Shown one piece after another: positions 39,030 through 50,000 of a stretch of DNA of 64,000 nt. This stretch comes from Syngnathus acus (taxonomy: Eukaryota; Chordata; Actinopteri; Syngnathiformes; Syngnathidae): the NCBI RefSeq assembly GCF_901709675.1, contig NC_051108.1:1798001-1862000 (forward strand), in the 5' to 3' direction. Within the stretch, counting starts at the first letter, position 1. Each line of letters starts with the position of its first letter. The position numbers and the translations under genes are program-made. The notes beneath the pieces are model-generated. The model ran no database searches, was not told the origin of the DNA, and saw only the letters and a list, made by a program, of their open reading frames with translations.

Positions 39030-39441
39030 CTCCTGGCTGGGATTCAAACACACGTTGATTTAAGTCATATAGAATACAGATAAGAATGTTCCAAGCAAAA
39101 CAAAACTTAGGACGTCCAAGCGGGGATGGGTCAAGTTTCTGTGCTTAACCTCGTCCTTACCTTCCGTGTGTTTACCTAAAGAAATATATCTCTGGGAATT
39201 TCGGCATGCATGATTTATTTCCGATGGGAAAACAATTGTTTCATCATCTGAGCAAACTTTTCAAAAATCAAGTAGTAACAATGGTGATTGTGAGTGCACA
39301 AATTCCCAGGAGGCCGCAATGGATTTGTCGCAGTGGGAGATGTGCAGGGTTTGCACAAAAGCCGTTAAAAGCACTCAGTCCTGACTTTCTCATTAAGGCA
39401 ACCGGAATGACAGTTGGACTGAAACTAAGGCTGCTAGGAGA

Positions 39442-39474
39442 CCCCCCCCCCCCCCCCCCCCACACACACACACA
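39442..39474. repeat. C-run followed by CA repeat
   Basis: About 19 C residues and then CA repeats, in scara5 noncoding sequence. Confidence 0.9.
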
Positions 39475-39964
39475 GTACTAGCATGAGTGCTTGCACACCC
39501 TGGAAGGTTTGTATATATATGTGTGTGTGTGTCTGTGTGCGCGCTCGTGTGTGATAAAGGATGGTGGGAAAGCAAAGAATCAGCGCTATCTGGAACACTC
39601 TGCTGTCTCTTGTTTGACAGCTTAGAATTAATCACTGTTAAAAAAAAAAGTGGTTTTGTAAGAACAAAAATAGAATATTTCTCCACAAATTAACTTGTTG
39701 GGTTGCTGCAACAATGAGGCACTCTAAAACACCATTTTTGTTTGAGCTTTTTGCGATGTAACATGCACACACTCAGGGCCAACAATGAGGCACAGCAAAG
39801 CAGCCACACCTTTGGACTATGCAAAAGGATGAACATTGGGTACACCTGAGTATCATGTGTGGAAAAGAATCATTAAACTCCGGTTCGAGAGTTGTTTTGG
39901 ACTCAACATGACTTGTAGCTGTACCTAATGAAGTGACCCAAATGGATTAACTTTACTCACTCAC

Positions 39965-40190
39965 CTCGTCAGCTGTCAACTGGAGGACGGAGAAAGCCAA
40001 AAAGAAATCACAGCTCCAAGAGGCTCATCCTTCCTCCGATTGGACCCCAAAGCAAAAGTCGCAGACTTGGCAGCTCCCCAAGAACACGCCGTGGAAGGAC
40101 GCACCGTGCAAGGCTTCTCCTCCGACCCGCTGCAACAACAACAATAGACGGTCGGATTATTGCAGGGGAATATGTGCAACCTCCACGAAA
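39965..40190 (-). other. scara5: Probable noncoding first exon of scara5
   Basis: The segment ends in a strong donor (GACGAG then gtgagtgag) at 39965, and an acceptor-like cag precedes the scara5 start codon. The 5' limit is approximate. Confidence 0.4.
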
Positions 40191-42074
40191 ACATCACCAC
40201 GGTCCACGTGATCCGAAAAGTCAAGCAAAGTCCAGCTGGAGTTCTTCACTGGAGGATAGCGTGTCCATCGTGGGCTATGCACAAGCGCCATCTAGTGTTA
40301 CTCAGCGACGCGTACATGGCATATATGTACCTGCGGTTTTATTGACTCAATTTGTCTATATTTGTATTTATTTAATACAATTTCAGATGTTTGAAATTTG
40401 ATTGAATTAATTTAAAGCTTTTGGTTTTCAAATGATAGATTTCAGCCAGGAGCGTGCAGTGGCATCCTGCTGTGATTAACTGGCATAGTTAAGAAAAGTT
40501 TGCTCGCTATCAGGAATGTTATTGATTTTATTTATTTTTTAACTGTAAATTCCCAGTACACTTGAACACACCTGATGAAGGTTTCATGGCCAGGTGGTCG
40601 TCATGGACAAGTTGAGGCAAGCGGGCGTTTTTCTTTTTTTGAAAGAATAAAACACCCAACTCGCGCAGACACACGGAAGAAGGTAAAACACAAAAAAGAC
40701 ATCTTTATAAGTTAATAATTGAACTAAAAGGGCCACTTCGACTTTGAAAGCTCGAGTTGTGTTCCGTACGCGGTTGGCGGGCGTACGTGTTACCAGACTT
40801 CTTTCAAAAAACCGCGTAGTTTCGGTCGTATTATTTTAAAAATGCTAAAAAGTTCGAAATTGTAACACAAACGATGATATGATAGAAATTCTATCAATTC
40901 GGCAACTAGTTTGACCACCCCAACACGACAGAATGTTGTCAAATAGGACTTCATCGCAAGGTAAACGAATGGGGCGTTGAGTTTTTATATGAACAGAAAT
41001 CATAAAAATATTCATATTCCATGTCTGATCGAGGATTGTGACAGTTAAACCGAATAAAGTGTATAAAATTATGGCGCAAGAACCATTTGTGGAACAAGCA
41101 TTACAAACTCGATTATTGTAGTAAGCCTTACGTCCCACAAGAGGGCGGCATTGCATCGGTAAGAAGAAAATTGACGTGAAATTACAGCACTAAATCTTTA
41201 CTTATGTGCCTTTTTTTGAAAATGACGCAAACTCATCACGTCCAAATTATAGAAAAATTACATATACATTATATGGGAATAACATAACAGATGTAATAAG
41301 AAACATGACAATTGTATACAAGCATAATAAATCTCCTGTAAAACAGAAAACATGGAGAGCTGGTTTCTTTAACGCCCCCTTGACTTTTAAAATCCTGAAA
41401 TGTTTTCACAATGTATGCCAATGAGTCCTGTGTGACTGTGGCTTCTCCTCTAATTAACACAGGAAATGACATTCCTACATTACATTGAAAAGGTCACATC
41501 AACAATTTAGCTGTTTTTTCCCCCTCGGGAGGATTTGTTGCAGCAAACACGGACTTTTCCTCCTCAGCAGGTTTCACCGTCTGTTTTTTCTTCATGTTGT
41601 CCCATGTCGGCCAATTTTGCTAGCACACCTGAGGCTAACTTAACGCTTCCTCAAGTGGGGACACCGAAAATCATCTATTAGCATGTTCAATATTTGCTTG
41701 TCCTAGACTATTTTTAGTCATATCAACTGAAAATAGTTTATTAACATAACAAGGGATAATCCTGAAGAATCAAAATTTCCTCTGGGACCGGTCCAGTGCA
41801 GGAAAGGACTTAATGGGACCTTTCCACTCATGTGTAACATAGTCAAAATCAATCGGAAGTGCTGACACGGAGCATGTACTGTAGTCCTATCGTTATTTCT
41901 CGCTGACCTCTCACCTCAGCTTCCTCAAATTGCCTTGAAAATCAATAGCGGTCTTACTGTGACGCCCGGAAAAATGTCACGAATGTTTAAAATGATGACT
42001 GAGACTGATTATGTTGAAGTCAACTGATGATTGTCATGATGTCTTGTAGTTTTTTTTTTGTTGATGCTGTAATC
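40191..42074. other. Intergenic, scara5 to the SAM-domain gene
   Basis: No coding exon supported. Two CTCF-like motifs of opposite orientation lie at 40285-40298 and 41135-41150. The sequence is AT-rich around 40.35-41.5 kb. Confidence 0.4.
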
Positions 42075-42491
42075 ATGGCGATGGAAGCATCCAAGCGGGT
42101 GTCGTTGTGGTCGGTGAAGGATGTGCTGGACTGGATTGAAAAGTGCTATCCCAGCTTAGTGGGCGTGCTCCAGAAGGCCGTGATGAAACATGCCATCTCA
42201 GGTATATATTGCAGCAAAAACTGGTTTTATTTTTTTAATTTAATGGTAAATCATGTTAGGTCGCGCACTGCTGAGGCTGCGGGAACACCACCTGCAACTC
42301 CTGGGAGTGGAATCGGAGGAGCAACAGCAGGAGATGTTGCAGGATCTTCTTCTCCTCAGAGTGCAGGAGGAGCTGGGAGAACTGGACGACATCTGCTCAG
42401 GTAACCTGGAATGCTGAAAAACGTTTTGCAACAAATCTCATTTTGACGTTTTTATTTTCTGTTTTCCTTTGCAGAATGTTTCCCGGCATAA
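42075..42491 (+). CDS. samd12: Small SAM-domain protein, probable samd12
   Basis: Exons 42075-42201, 42260-42400 and 42475-42491 (a 17-bp last exon) encode 94 residues starting MAMEASKRVSLWSVKDVLDW. A single SAM domain covers about residues 8-75: tryptophan in SLW, then HAISGRALLRLREHHLQLLGV, followed by a helical tail ending ELDDICSECFPA. The intron inside ISG-RALLR is typical of SAM-domain genes of the SAMD10/SAMD12 (aveugle) group. The name rests mainly on synteny: SAMD12 lies just upstream of EXT1 in the same orientation in human 8q24. A further upstream exon adding N-terminal residues is possible; the start at 42075 has a good context (ATCATGG). SAM domains mediate protein-protein assembly; in flies the relative Aveugle scaffolds Raf activation. 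Confidence 0.6.
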
Positions 42492-44900
42492 CAGGCGTTC
42501 ATTTTTAATTCTGCTTCCGACTCATTCTATCCATCATCCATCCATCCACCGACTGACGAGGTGGGGGTGATCTTAGAAGACGAATCGATGACGAGGGGGA
42601 AAAGTCATTTCCTGTACGAAACGTGAGCCCGGCAGATGTTATCAAAATTCTTCGTATCGTTCTTCCTTTGTTGTGCGGCGAATTAGGACAACCGAGCGGG
42701 CGCAAACATTTACACCAAAATCGTCACTTTTGTTTTTTTTATAAAGTATGAATCATCATTTTTTTTAAATAACAGAACTTGACATGGGATAAAAAAAATG
42801 TTCTCTTCCTTTCTTTCATTTTGACACCTTATGTCATTTTACATCCAAGGCGTCACACTGCAAGTATTAAATGTGCAGGGAGGAGGAGGAGGTGGCACAA
42901 ATGGATGAATCAGAGGACAGACGAGAAGCGTGCCAGTGCAGACGCCGATCGATCAGTGTTTACACCTCGTCAGTCATCTGTCAATTAGCGCTAATTAGAC
43001 GAGCTAACCGCATTATTACATCTTCCGGTTCATTCATAAATCATATCACATGTTCCTAATTTTTTTTATTGAATTTCTAAATAGGACCTCATGGACTTCA
43101 AATGTTTGTCCATGCAGAATTATCACATTTTTTGTGATGTAACCACGCCGAAGAAGAAGAAGCGAGGAAGGCAATTAAGACTCAATTTGATCTCCATTTG
43201 GACTTTCTAGGCCAGAAGCGATGACGCTCATTTGTATCAAAGATTCATTTCTTGCTCGGGCGTACCGAGCGCTCGCAGATTTATTGCGCCGCCGCCGGTC
43301 CGATCAATAATAACAGCCCCCCCCCCCCTCATTGGAATTCCAATAGCACCGTGAATTACAAGAAAGCTAGCGTATGACGGGAACGCATTTTAGTCTGAGC
43401 TTCTTTGCTGAGCTCTAGCTAGAAATGATCTGGCAAGAAGTGACAACAATCACATCATGTGACAACAATCTCCAATATGCTTCACGTCAGCATATTTTTC
43501 ATTTCTGGCAAGTACATGTCCTACACAAGACAACAATCTGCCACATTCTTCACATTCAAAGTGCTCAGGGAGGTTTTGAAGTATTGGGCCTGTCCTTTAC
43601 AACAGTCTTCCATATCAGGCTTGTAACACACACACACACTCAAGGTGCCAAATACACTTATCTAAATAAAAATGAAGCCAGTCAGGTGTGAGTTTGGGTG
43701 TCACGTTGATGGCGTTGATGACGTGTGAGGCGTCAAGCTTGGGACCGTCGTGCGGCGCTCTCACTGCGCTAATTCCCCCCCCTCCTTGCAAATGCATGAA
43801 GCGTCATTCACGTGGATAAATATGGCATGAATATTTCAGCGTGGTTAGTCGGCCAAGCGCAGCTGAGGCTATAAATCAAAATGTGCGTGCGTGCGTGCGT
43901 ACCCACGCGCGCTCCCGCGCTATTAAAACATTAACGCTGACGGGACGACAGGCGGCGGCGCACAGGAGGGACTTTTGGATAATTGAAATGCCAAAAAAGC
44001 CTCCAGACTCTTCTGCTCCTTCAACCCTTCTTCCTCCACGTCATCATTCTTGTCTTTTTATTTTCTGCAAAAATGCCTTGAGCAATAATAAAAAAATAAA
44101 ATAACTGCAGTGCTATCTGGCGAGCAATAGTTGTAGCCTCCATGTAACAACAATCTTCCATATTCTTCAGGTGACAACAATCTGCCATAACTTCCAAATC
44201 TTCACATGAAAAATGTACAGAGATTGAGATGACATCTACCGCAACATTAGCAAGAAGCTGCAGAGATTTTTGGCAAGTACTGGCTATATCTTCTTATATT
44301 GTTTAAAATAAGTTGAAGGTATTTTTAGGACCACCCAAAGTGAATTTGTCTCGTTGTCGATGCTAAATGGATTGTGTACCTAATGTAGTGGCACAACACA
44401 GACACTGATGAAGCCTTGAAAAAAGTTGCCACAAGAGGGCGACATTTAACTGACAAAGTCTATTTAACTCACATTTTAAGCGTAAACTGGGAGCAGTCCA
44501 AAGTTCAATCAGAGCTTAATGGATGACCCCATAAAGGTAATGAAAAATTCTTTCAGGAAAATTATCTAGCAAAACGTCACCTGCAGCAAATTTTAGAAAA
44601 TGTCTCATTCTTGACAAATTGTTTCATTATTAACATTAAGATTGCTACTTTGATCATCAGAGAAGTTAAGCCACGCTAACCTACCCATAAATTCACACAT
44701 TTCATAACGGACTTTGCTGCGCAGGGCCGTGGTGTATTTATATATATATATATAAATTAAAAAAAAAAAAAAAGTTCCTCACTGAACGGTGCAAATTCAC
44801 GAGCATCGCACCTCCTTGCTCACGTGCTTGGGGGTGGGTGGTTGTTCTTGGTTGCTGCTCTGATCCAAAAGAAGACTCGCATTCAGGCGGGCATGTGCGC
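42492..44900. other. Intergenic, SAM-domain gene to ext1
   Basis: No supported exon. It may contain the 3' untranslated region of the SAM-domain gene up to about 42.87 kb. A CTCF-like motif is at 44429-44444, and short CA/GTGC repeats are at about 43628 and 43880. Confidence 0.4.
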
Positions 44901-45374
44901 GCGCGTCTCCATTCCTCGAGGCAATCCGCTCCGCCTGTCAATCAAGGCAGGACCGTGAAGTGGATGCGGTAACTGGATTCTCCGGATTCCGACGAGGATG
45001 AGGACTCTGTTCCCCCTAAAAGTGACAAATTAGAATTTTGTTTGCTCTGGGATGGAAGCGTGTGGACGGATGCGGGATGAGGAGGCGGTGACGGTGCCGG
45101 CGGCGCGGACGCGCGTCCCGTTTTGTTTCGTCTTCCACGGATGAGAAAGAAGCAAAAAGTTTGCCAGCCGGATGGAGGAGCGACGGCGTGTCGTCGTCGT
45201 CGTGGTGGTGGCGACGGCGTCGGCGTGCGTGTGTGAACTTGCGCGTGCACGTTAATTGCTGCTTCGTTAGCTGCGCGCGTGCGTGCACGGCAGCGGAGGA
45301 ATGCACGCGCCGGCTGCGGGGTCGACAGCAGCAGCATCCAACCTTGCCGGGACTACAGGTGTTCCCTAGTACAG
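44900..45374 (+). promoter_or_regulatory. ext1: CpG-rich ext1 promoter and noncoding first exon
   Basis: Dense CpG content between about 44.88 and 45.35 kb. Candidate donors end an untranslated exon at 45358 (GACTACAG then gtgttc) or 45374 (AGTACAG then gtaggc). A matching acceptor (ccgcctcacag) ends at 45863, six bases before the ext1 start codon. Long open frames on both strands here are a by-product of GC content. Confidence 0.5.
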
Positions 45375-45868
45375 GTAGGCACTCAAAAAAAAAAAAAAAA
45401 AGTCCTCTTCTGTGACGTCATTGACGCTAAAACTTTTGGCCGTATGTTTAACTTGACACGCTATGGATTTTTATTAAGAATAGAAAGTACGCTAAACTAA
45501 TTGAGAGTTCTGAATATCTATTTATGGTACAATAAATGAAAGAAACAAAATGTGGCTTTTATGCCCACAGCACTATTTCAGTTAGTCAATGCAATTGAAT
45601 TTTCACGCTTGTTGTTTCTAATATTTTGACCCAACACATTAGAAATTGCAATTTAAAAAAAAATAAAATAAAAATATTACATATTTGTAATTGGTCACTG
45701 TATTAATTTGACATTTTCCAATCATCTTTAGTGACTCCACATCCCAGAATGCCAAGGTGTGGCTAAGGCGACATCCTAGTGAGTCCACCTGACCTGCCCG
45801 ACTCCTCTGTCCCCTTTCCATCCTCCTCCTCCTGATCCCACCCTCCACCCCACCGCCTCACAGCACAC

Positions 45869-47052
45869 ATGCAGGCCAAGAAGCGGTACCTGCTCGTGTC
45901 TGTGGGGGTCGCTCTTCTCTTCCTGGTCTACCTGTGGGCTCTGCAAATCGGCGACTTTGAGCAGCAAGAGCAGCGGCACCACCACCGCCGCCACCAATTG
46001 CCCCAGTACCCCGACTACTACCAGCACCAGTCGTACAGCCTGAGCCAGGAAGCGGACCGGGCCCGGCCCAGAGCGCCACTGCCTCGTAGGGGCCTGTCCA
46101 AACAGCCAGCACGCTGGACCGAGTTGAACCAGTTGCTGGCGCCCTACCTTGAGGGAGGAGAGCAGGAGGTACAGTAAAGGTTGCAACTGGAAGGTGTAGT
46201 CAATTCATGGTGTTGAGAATTTTTCACAAATATTCAAGACCTTGTCAAATACATCCTTGAAGACATTTCTCCATGTACTTTTCAGGAGGACGGTCCCCAG
46301 GTGCACCACCAGCACAGCTCGCCAAGAGAGCGGCGCTCGGTGCGTGACAACCTCTACAAGAACAAACGCTGCCGCATGGAAACCTGCTTCGACTTTGCCC
46401 GCTGTCAGCCGCACTTTGGCGTCTACATTTACCCGCCGCAAAGAGGCGATGAGATTTCCCCCACCTACCGTAAGATCCTCTCCTCCATCCAGGAGTCTCG
46501 CTTCCACACGGAGGACCCCGTGAAGGCCTGCCTGTTCGTCCTGGCTGTGGACACCCTGGACAGGGACCGTCTGTCGCCCCAGTTTGTCCAAAACGCCAGG
46601 ACGCGGATTCAGAGTTTGCCCACGTGGAACGACGGCAGGAACCACTTGATTTTTAACCTCTACTCCGGCACCTGGCCGGACTACACGGAGGATCTGGGCT
46701 TTGAGGTGGGCCAGGCCATGTTGGCCAAGGCCAGCGCCAACGTGGCCAACTTTCGACCCAACTTTGATATCTCCATCCCCTTGTTCTCGAAAGACCACCC
46801 ACTTAAAGCAGGGGGCACGGGCGGCGCTGACGGCGCCTCGGCCCGAGACTCGCCGACCTCGTCCTCCAGGCGCTACCTGCTGGTCTTCAAAGGCAAGCGC
46901 TATCTAACAGGGATCGGATCGGAGACCAGAAACGCTTTGTATCACATCCACAACGGCGACGACATTGTCCTGCTGACCACCTGCAAGCACGGCAAGGACT
47001 GGGAGAAGCACAAAGACTCCCGCTGCGACCACGACAACCAAGAATACGCAAA
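45869..47052 (+). CDS. ext1: ext1 (exostosin-1), N-terminal part, partial
   Basis: Exons 45869-46168 and 46286-47052 give the first 355 residues. The protein starts [23 protein letters not shown], a type II Golgi/ER membrane anchor, then a glutamine- and histidine-rich stem. The exostosin domain begins near residue 120 ([132 protein letters not shown]). It ends at EYAK with donor gtaagt, the same place where human exon 1 ends, in phase 2. With EXT2 the enzyme polymerises heparan sulfate (known). Two oddities: a 117-bp intron splits what is a single exon in human, and about 20 residues rich in Gly/Ala/Ser are inserted after KDHPLK. Later exons are not found in the window. Confidence 0.93.
46169..46285 (+). 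other. ext1: Extra intron inside ext1 first coding exon
   Basis: gtacag…ttttcag borders, 117 bp. The frame is open on both sides, but the sequence begins GTA CAG TAA in frame, so it must be removed. Human EXT1 has no intron at this place. Confidence 0.8.
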
Positions 47053-50000
47053 GTAAGTCCGACTTCCACTTTTGTCTCTCTAGTAGTAAATTATACCAAA
47101 AAAAATACCGTTTTCATGCCAGCGATTATAAAGAAGTACAAAGCCTCCCGAAAAATGAAAATTCAACACAATAAGCGCATTGGCGCATTCGTGGTCTTAA
47201 TGGCAGAAAAATAAATGACTTAATTCTCTGTCGCGGTTCATAAAATCACTTTTACAGAAAATAAAAGAGCAACGTGAACTGTGAGAAGCTGCTAATCAAT
47301 AGCAGGCGCGAATGAACACGGCGCTTAAGAGGCTCCTTCACTAAAAGTAATTAGCACATTCTCTCTCGCGGCCTGATAGCTTTTTATTATGAAAGTGGGT
47401 CCCAATTTCACACTCGGCGGGTTTACTTTTTGGTGTTGTTGCTCTCTATTATTTATGTAGCACTTAGGAATCAAAGAAACATTCAAGTCAGCCCTTTATG
47501 GGAATTAAGTTTGCTGTCATTTTTAAGGATTGCCACTCGCCAATATTATCTACTTAATGCAATGAGTATGAAAATCTGATTTTTATTTCTGAGATATAAT
47601 ATAGACTCTTTTGTGAGTGACACTTGGCAATGAAAAGTGCTTTCACGCTAGAGTGGACAGGGTGTGTAAATGAGCCACCTCCTGATCTTTAAAATCTTTT
47701 AAGTTGTGACCGGTAGCCGGTTCGGTACTGTTTACACGTCGGTTCACACGTGGTCAAGGTTAGGCTACGCTGGTATGTACATCGGTGTATTTGGCGGCTG
47801 CAGCTTTCAAGATGGAGAGGCGGGGGAAAGTGGCAAAAGGTAATAAAAGCAAATGTCAACGGCAGTCATGTGGTCGGCGCGACGGTGCGGCCGTTTCCCT
47901 CCACCTTCATTCGTGCTCCTCCCCTCCCATCCTCGGTTTTCTTCCCTCGTCTGCCGTCGTGCTCGTCCTCGCCTACCAAGCCGAGGCAAAGCGTGGAAAA
48001 AGCTTTCGCTGCCGTCTAAGTGCATCTTTGGATGTGAGCGCCAATGAAGAGCACCACTAGGGATAATAACACAGTGCCACATTCCCGCCGGAGAGAGCGA
48101 AGATGAGACACTTTTTTTTTTTTTAAAACACGTTTGATGCGTGTGACAATTCCGCCAGCGTCGTGAAACATACAAGAAGTGGGCAGGGAAGTTTGAAGCA
48201 GAGGGACAAGCAGTAAAGTCACGACTGGATCATGGTGGTGGCGGCGGTGTGCTCCAGGGCTCTGTTTGTGAACCCTGTTCGTTTCAGTGCGTCTGTTTTC
48301 ATCGTTCGTTTTTTGGTCATTTGGATGTTTGAAAACATATCAATAAATAATGATGAACACATAAAAAAAGAATCGTCAAGGAAAATGAGCAATTGAGGAA
48401 TGAATCAAATCTAAATGAATCCCAACGAACAGCGTTTCCTTCCATTTACTCGTTTTAAACGCTTATTTTGACCATTTCGAACTTCAGCCGGCGGACTTGT
48501 CAGGGTGGCGGTAGAACTCGTCAATACGCCAAAGGCTTCTGGCCAAGGCCTGCCGGGTGAGTAAAAACAGCCTCATCGATCCGGCGTCACAGTGGCCAAT
48601 CAGCAGATGAATGGAGGTTAATGCTCCCCTCTTGGCACGTGAAAGCCAAACATAGATCGCGATTCATTCTCCGCGACCCTTTGCTAGTCTTGGCGTGGAG
48701 TACTGAGAGGAGGCGGGAAGGAAAAAAACACAATGGGCCGCTGCGGAGACGAACTGAGACATTGCTTCGACAAGTTTCATTCACTAAGGAGCGAACACGG
48801 AAAAAAATGATCAATATGAAGTCATCATTTTAAATTTGGAATTACAGAGTAGAAAACAACCCAAAAGCTATTAATTCCGTCGGGGAGAACAAACTCGCAG
48901 GTTTTGGCCATTTTTCTTAAGTGTGTCGGGCCTTCGCAGTCAACCGCTACCTGCCGCGTCCGAAAATTGCACTCCATCACAGCCGTCTCGCTTCCGTCCA
49001 TCCGTCATATCTGCCCTCATCTCTTTTGTCATCTACCATCTTCCGCCGCGCTCTCGCTCTTTGGGCCAGCCACTTGAGCTGAAGTAAAGGTGCGTCGCCA
49101 TCCATTTTCGCCTAGGGAGTCGGAATTACAGAGGTGGGGAGCGAGAGGCAAGGCGGACAGATGGATCACAGCGGGAGGGAAGGAGGGAGAAGAAAGTCTT
49201 GTTTGTTCAGGAAGCAACAATATGAAATTGGGCAAACTATACACAAGCAGATAAATATGGAACCGAAATTAACCTCCTTAAAACAAATGGTGGACTTTTT
49301 GAGACAAAAAAAAATAGAGAATATTTGTGATTTCATTTTTTTGATTGTTTTTTTTTTAAATGTAATTTTTGTGTATTTTTCCTCTAATCTCCTCAGACCC
49401 CACACAGCCAAAATATTTTAGTTGAAGGGTAATTAAGGGCGTCATAATAGAAAATCCAAAGTCTGTGGCTCCACTTTGGTCAAAGGTAAAGCCTTTCTTT
49501 TTTTCCTTCCACTTTTGGAAGTAAAACGCTGGGTAGTGTTAACCTCATGCGGCTGTGTAAAAGCGCACCAGCAGGGATTTACAGCTCGTTGGCTCTCATT
49601 ATGAAAATGTGATATTGCGCTGGAAAGCCTCCGGCTGTTCTGCGGCGGATTAGAGAGGTGGCGGCGAGCACAGCTGGCAGACACAGCCAACCAACCAACT
49701 AACCAAGCAACCAACCAATTGTTTGATCTTTATCTGCGCTCGAAATAATTTGTAGTTCTTTCCACGTGGTTTCCCCAAAGGTGACTTGGTGTTGTTTTTA
49801 ATCAACGAGCCCAAAGCAACATCAGTGGACATGTTAGCCCAAATGGCGCCAAACTAATCAGAATTTCTTTTGCTTAATTCACTTTTTAAGTTGGTTGCCT
49901 TCCAATGTCTGATTTTGCTTCTGGATGCTTTGCTTTATGTCTCGGAACACAGATGGTGCACTTGTGCAGTTTCGTTTAACCCCAAATTCTCAAACCACGT

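Noticed and set aside
44942-45415. Open frames on both strands, 84-131 residues, rich in Arg/Pro/His
   Set aside because: Low-complexity translation of a CpG-rich promoter region; splice signals favour an untranslated ext1 exon.
46205-46798. 197-residue antisense frame over ext1
   Set aside because: Shadow of the ext1 exon, which has clear homology on the plus strand.
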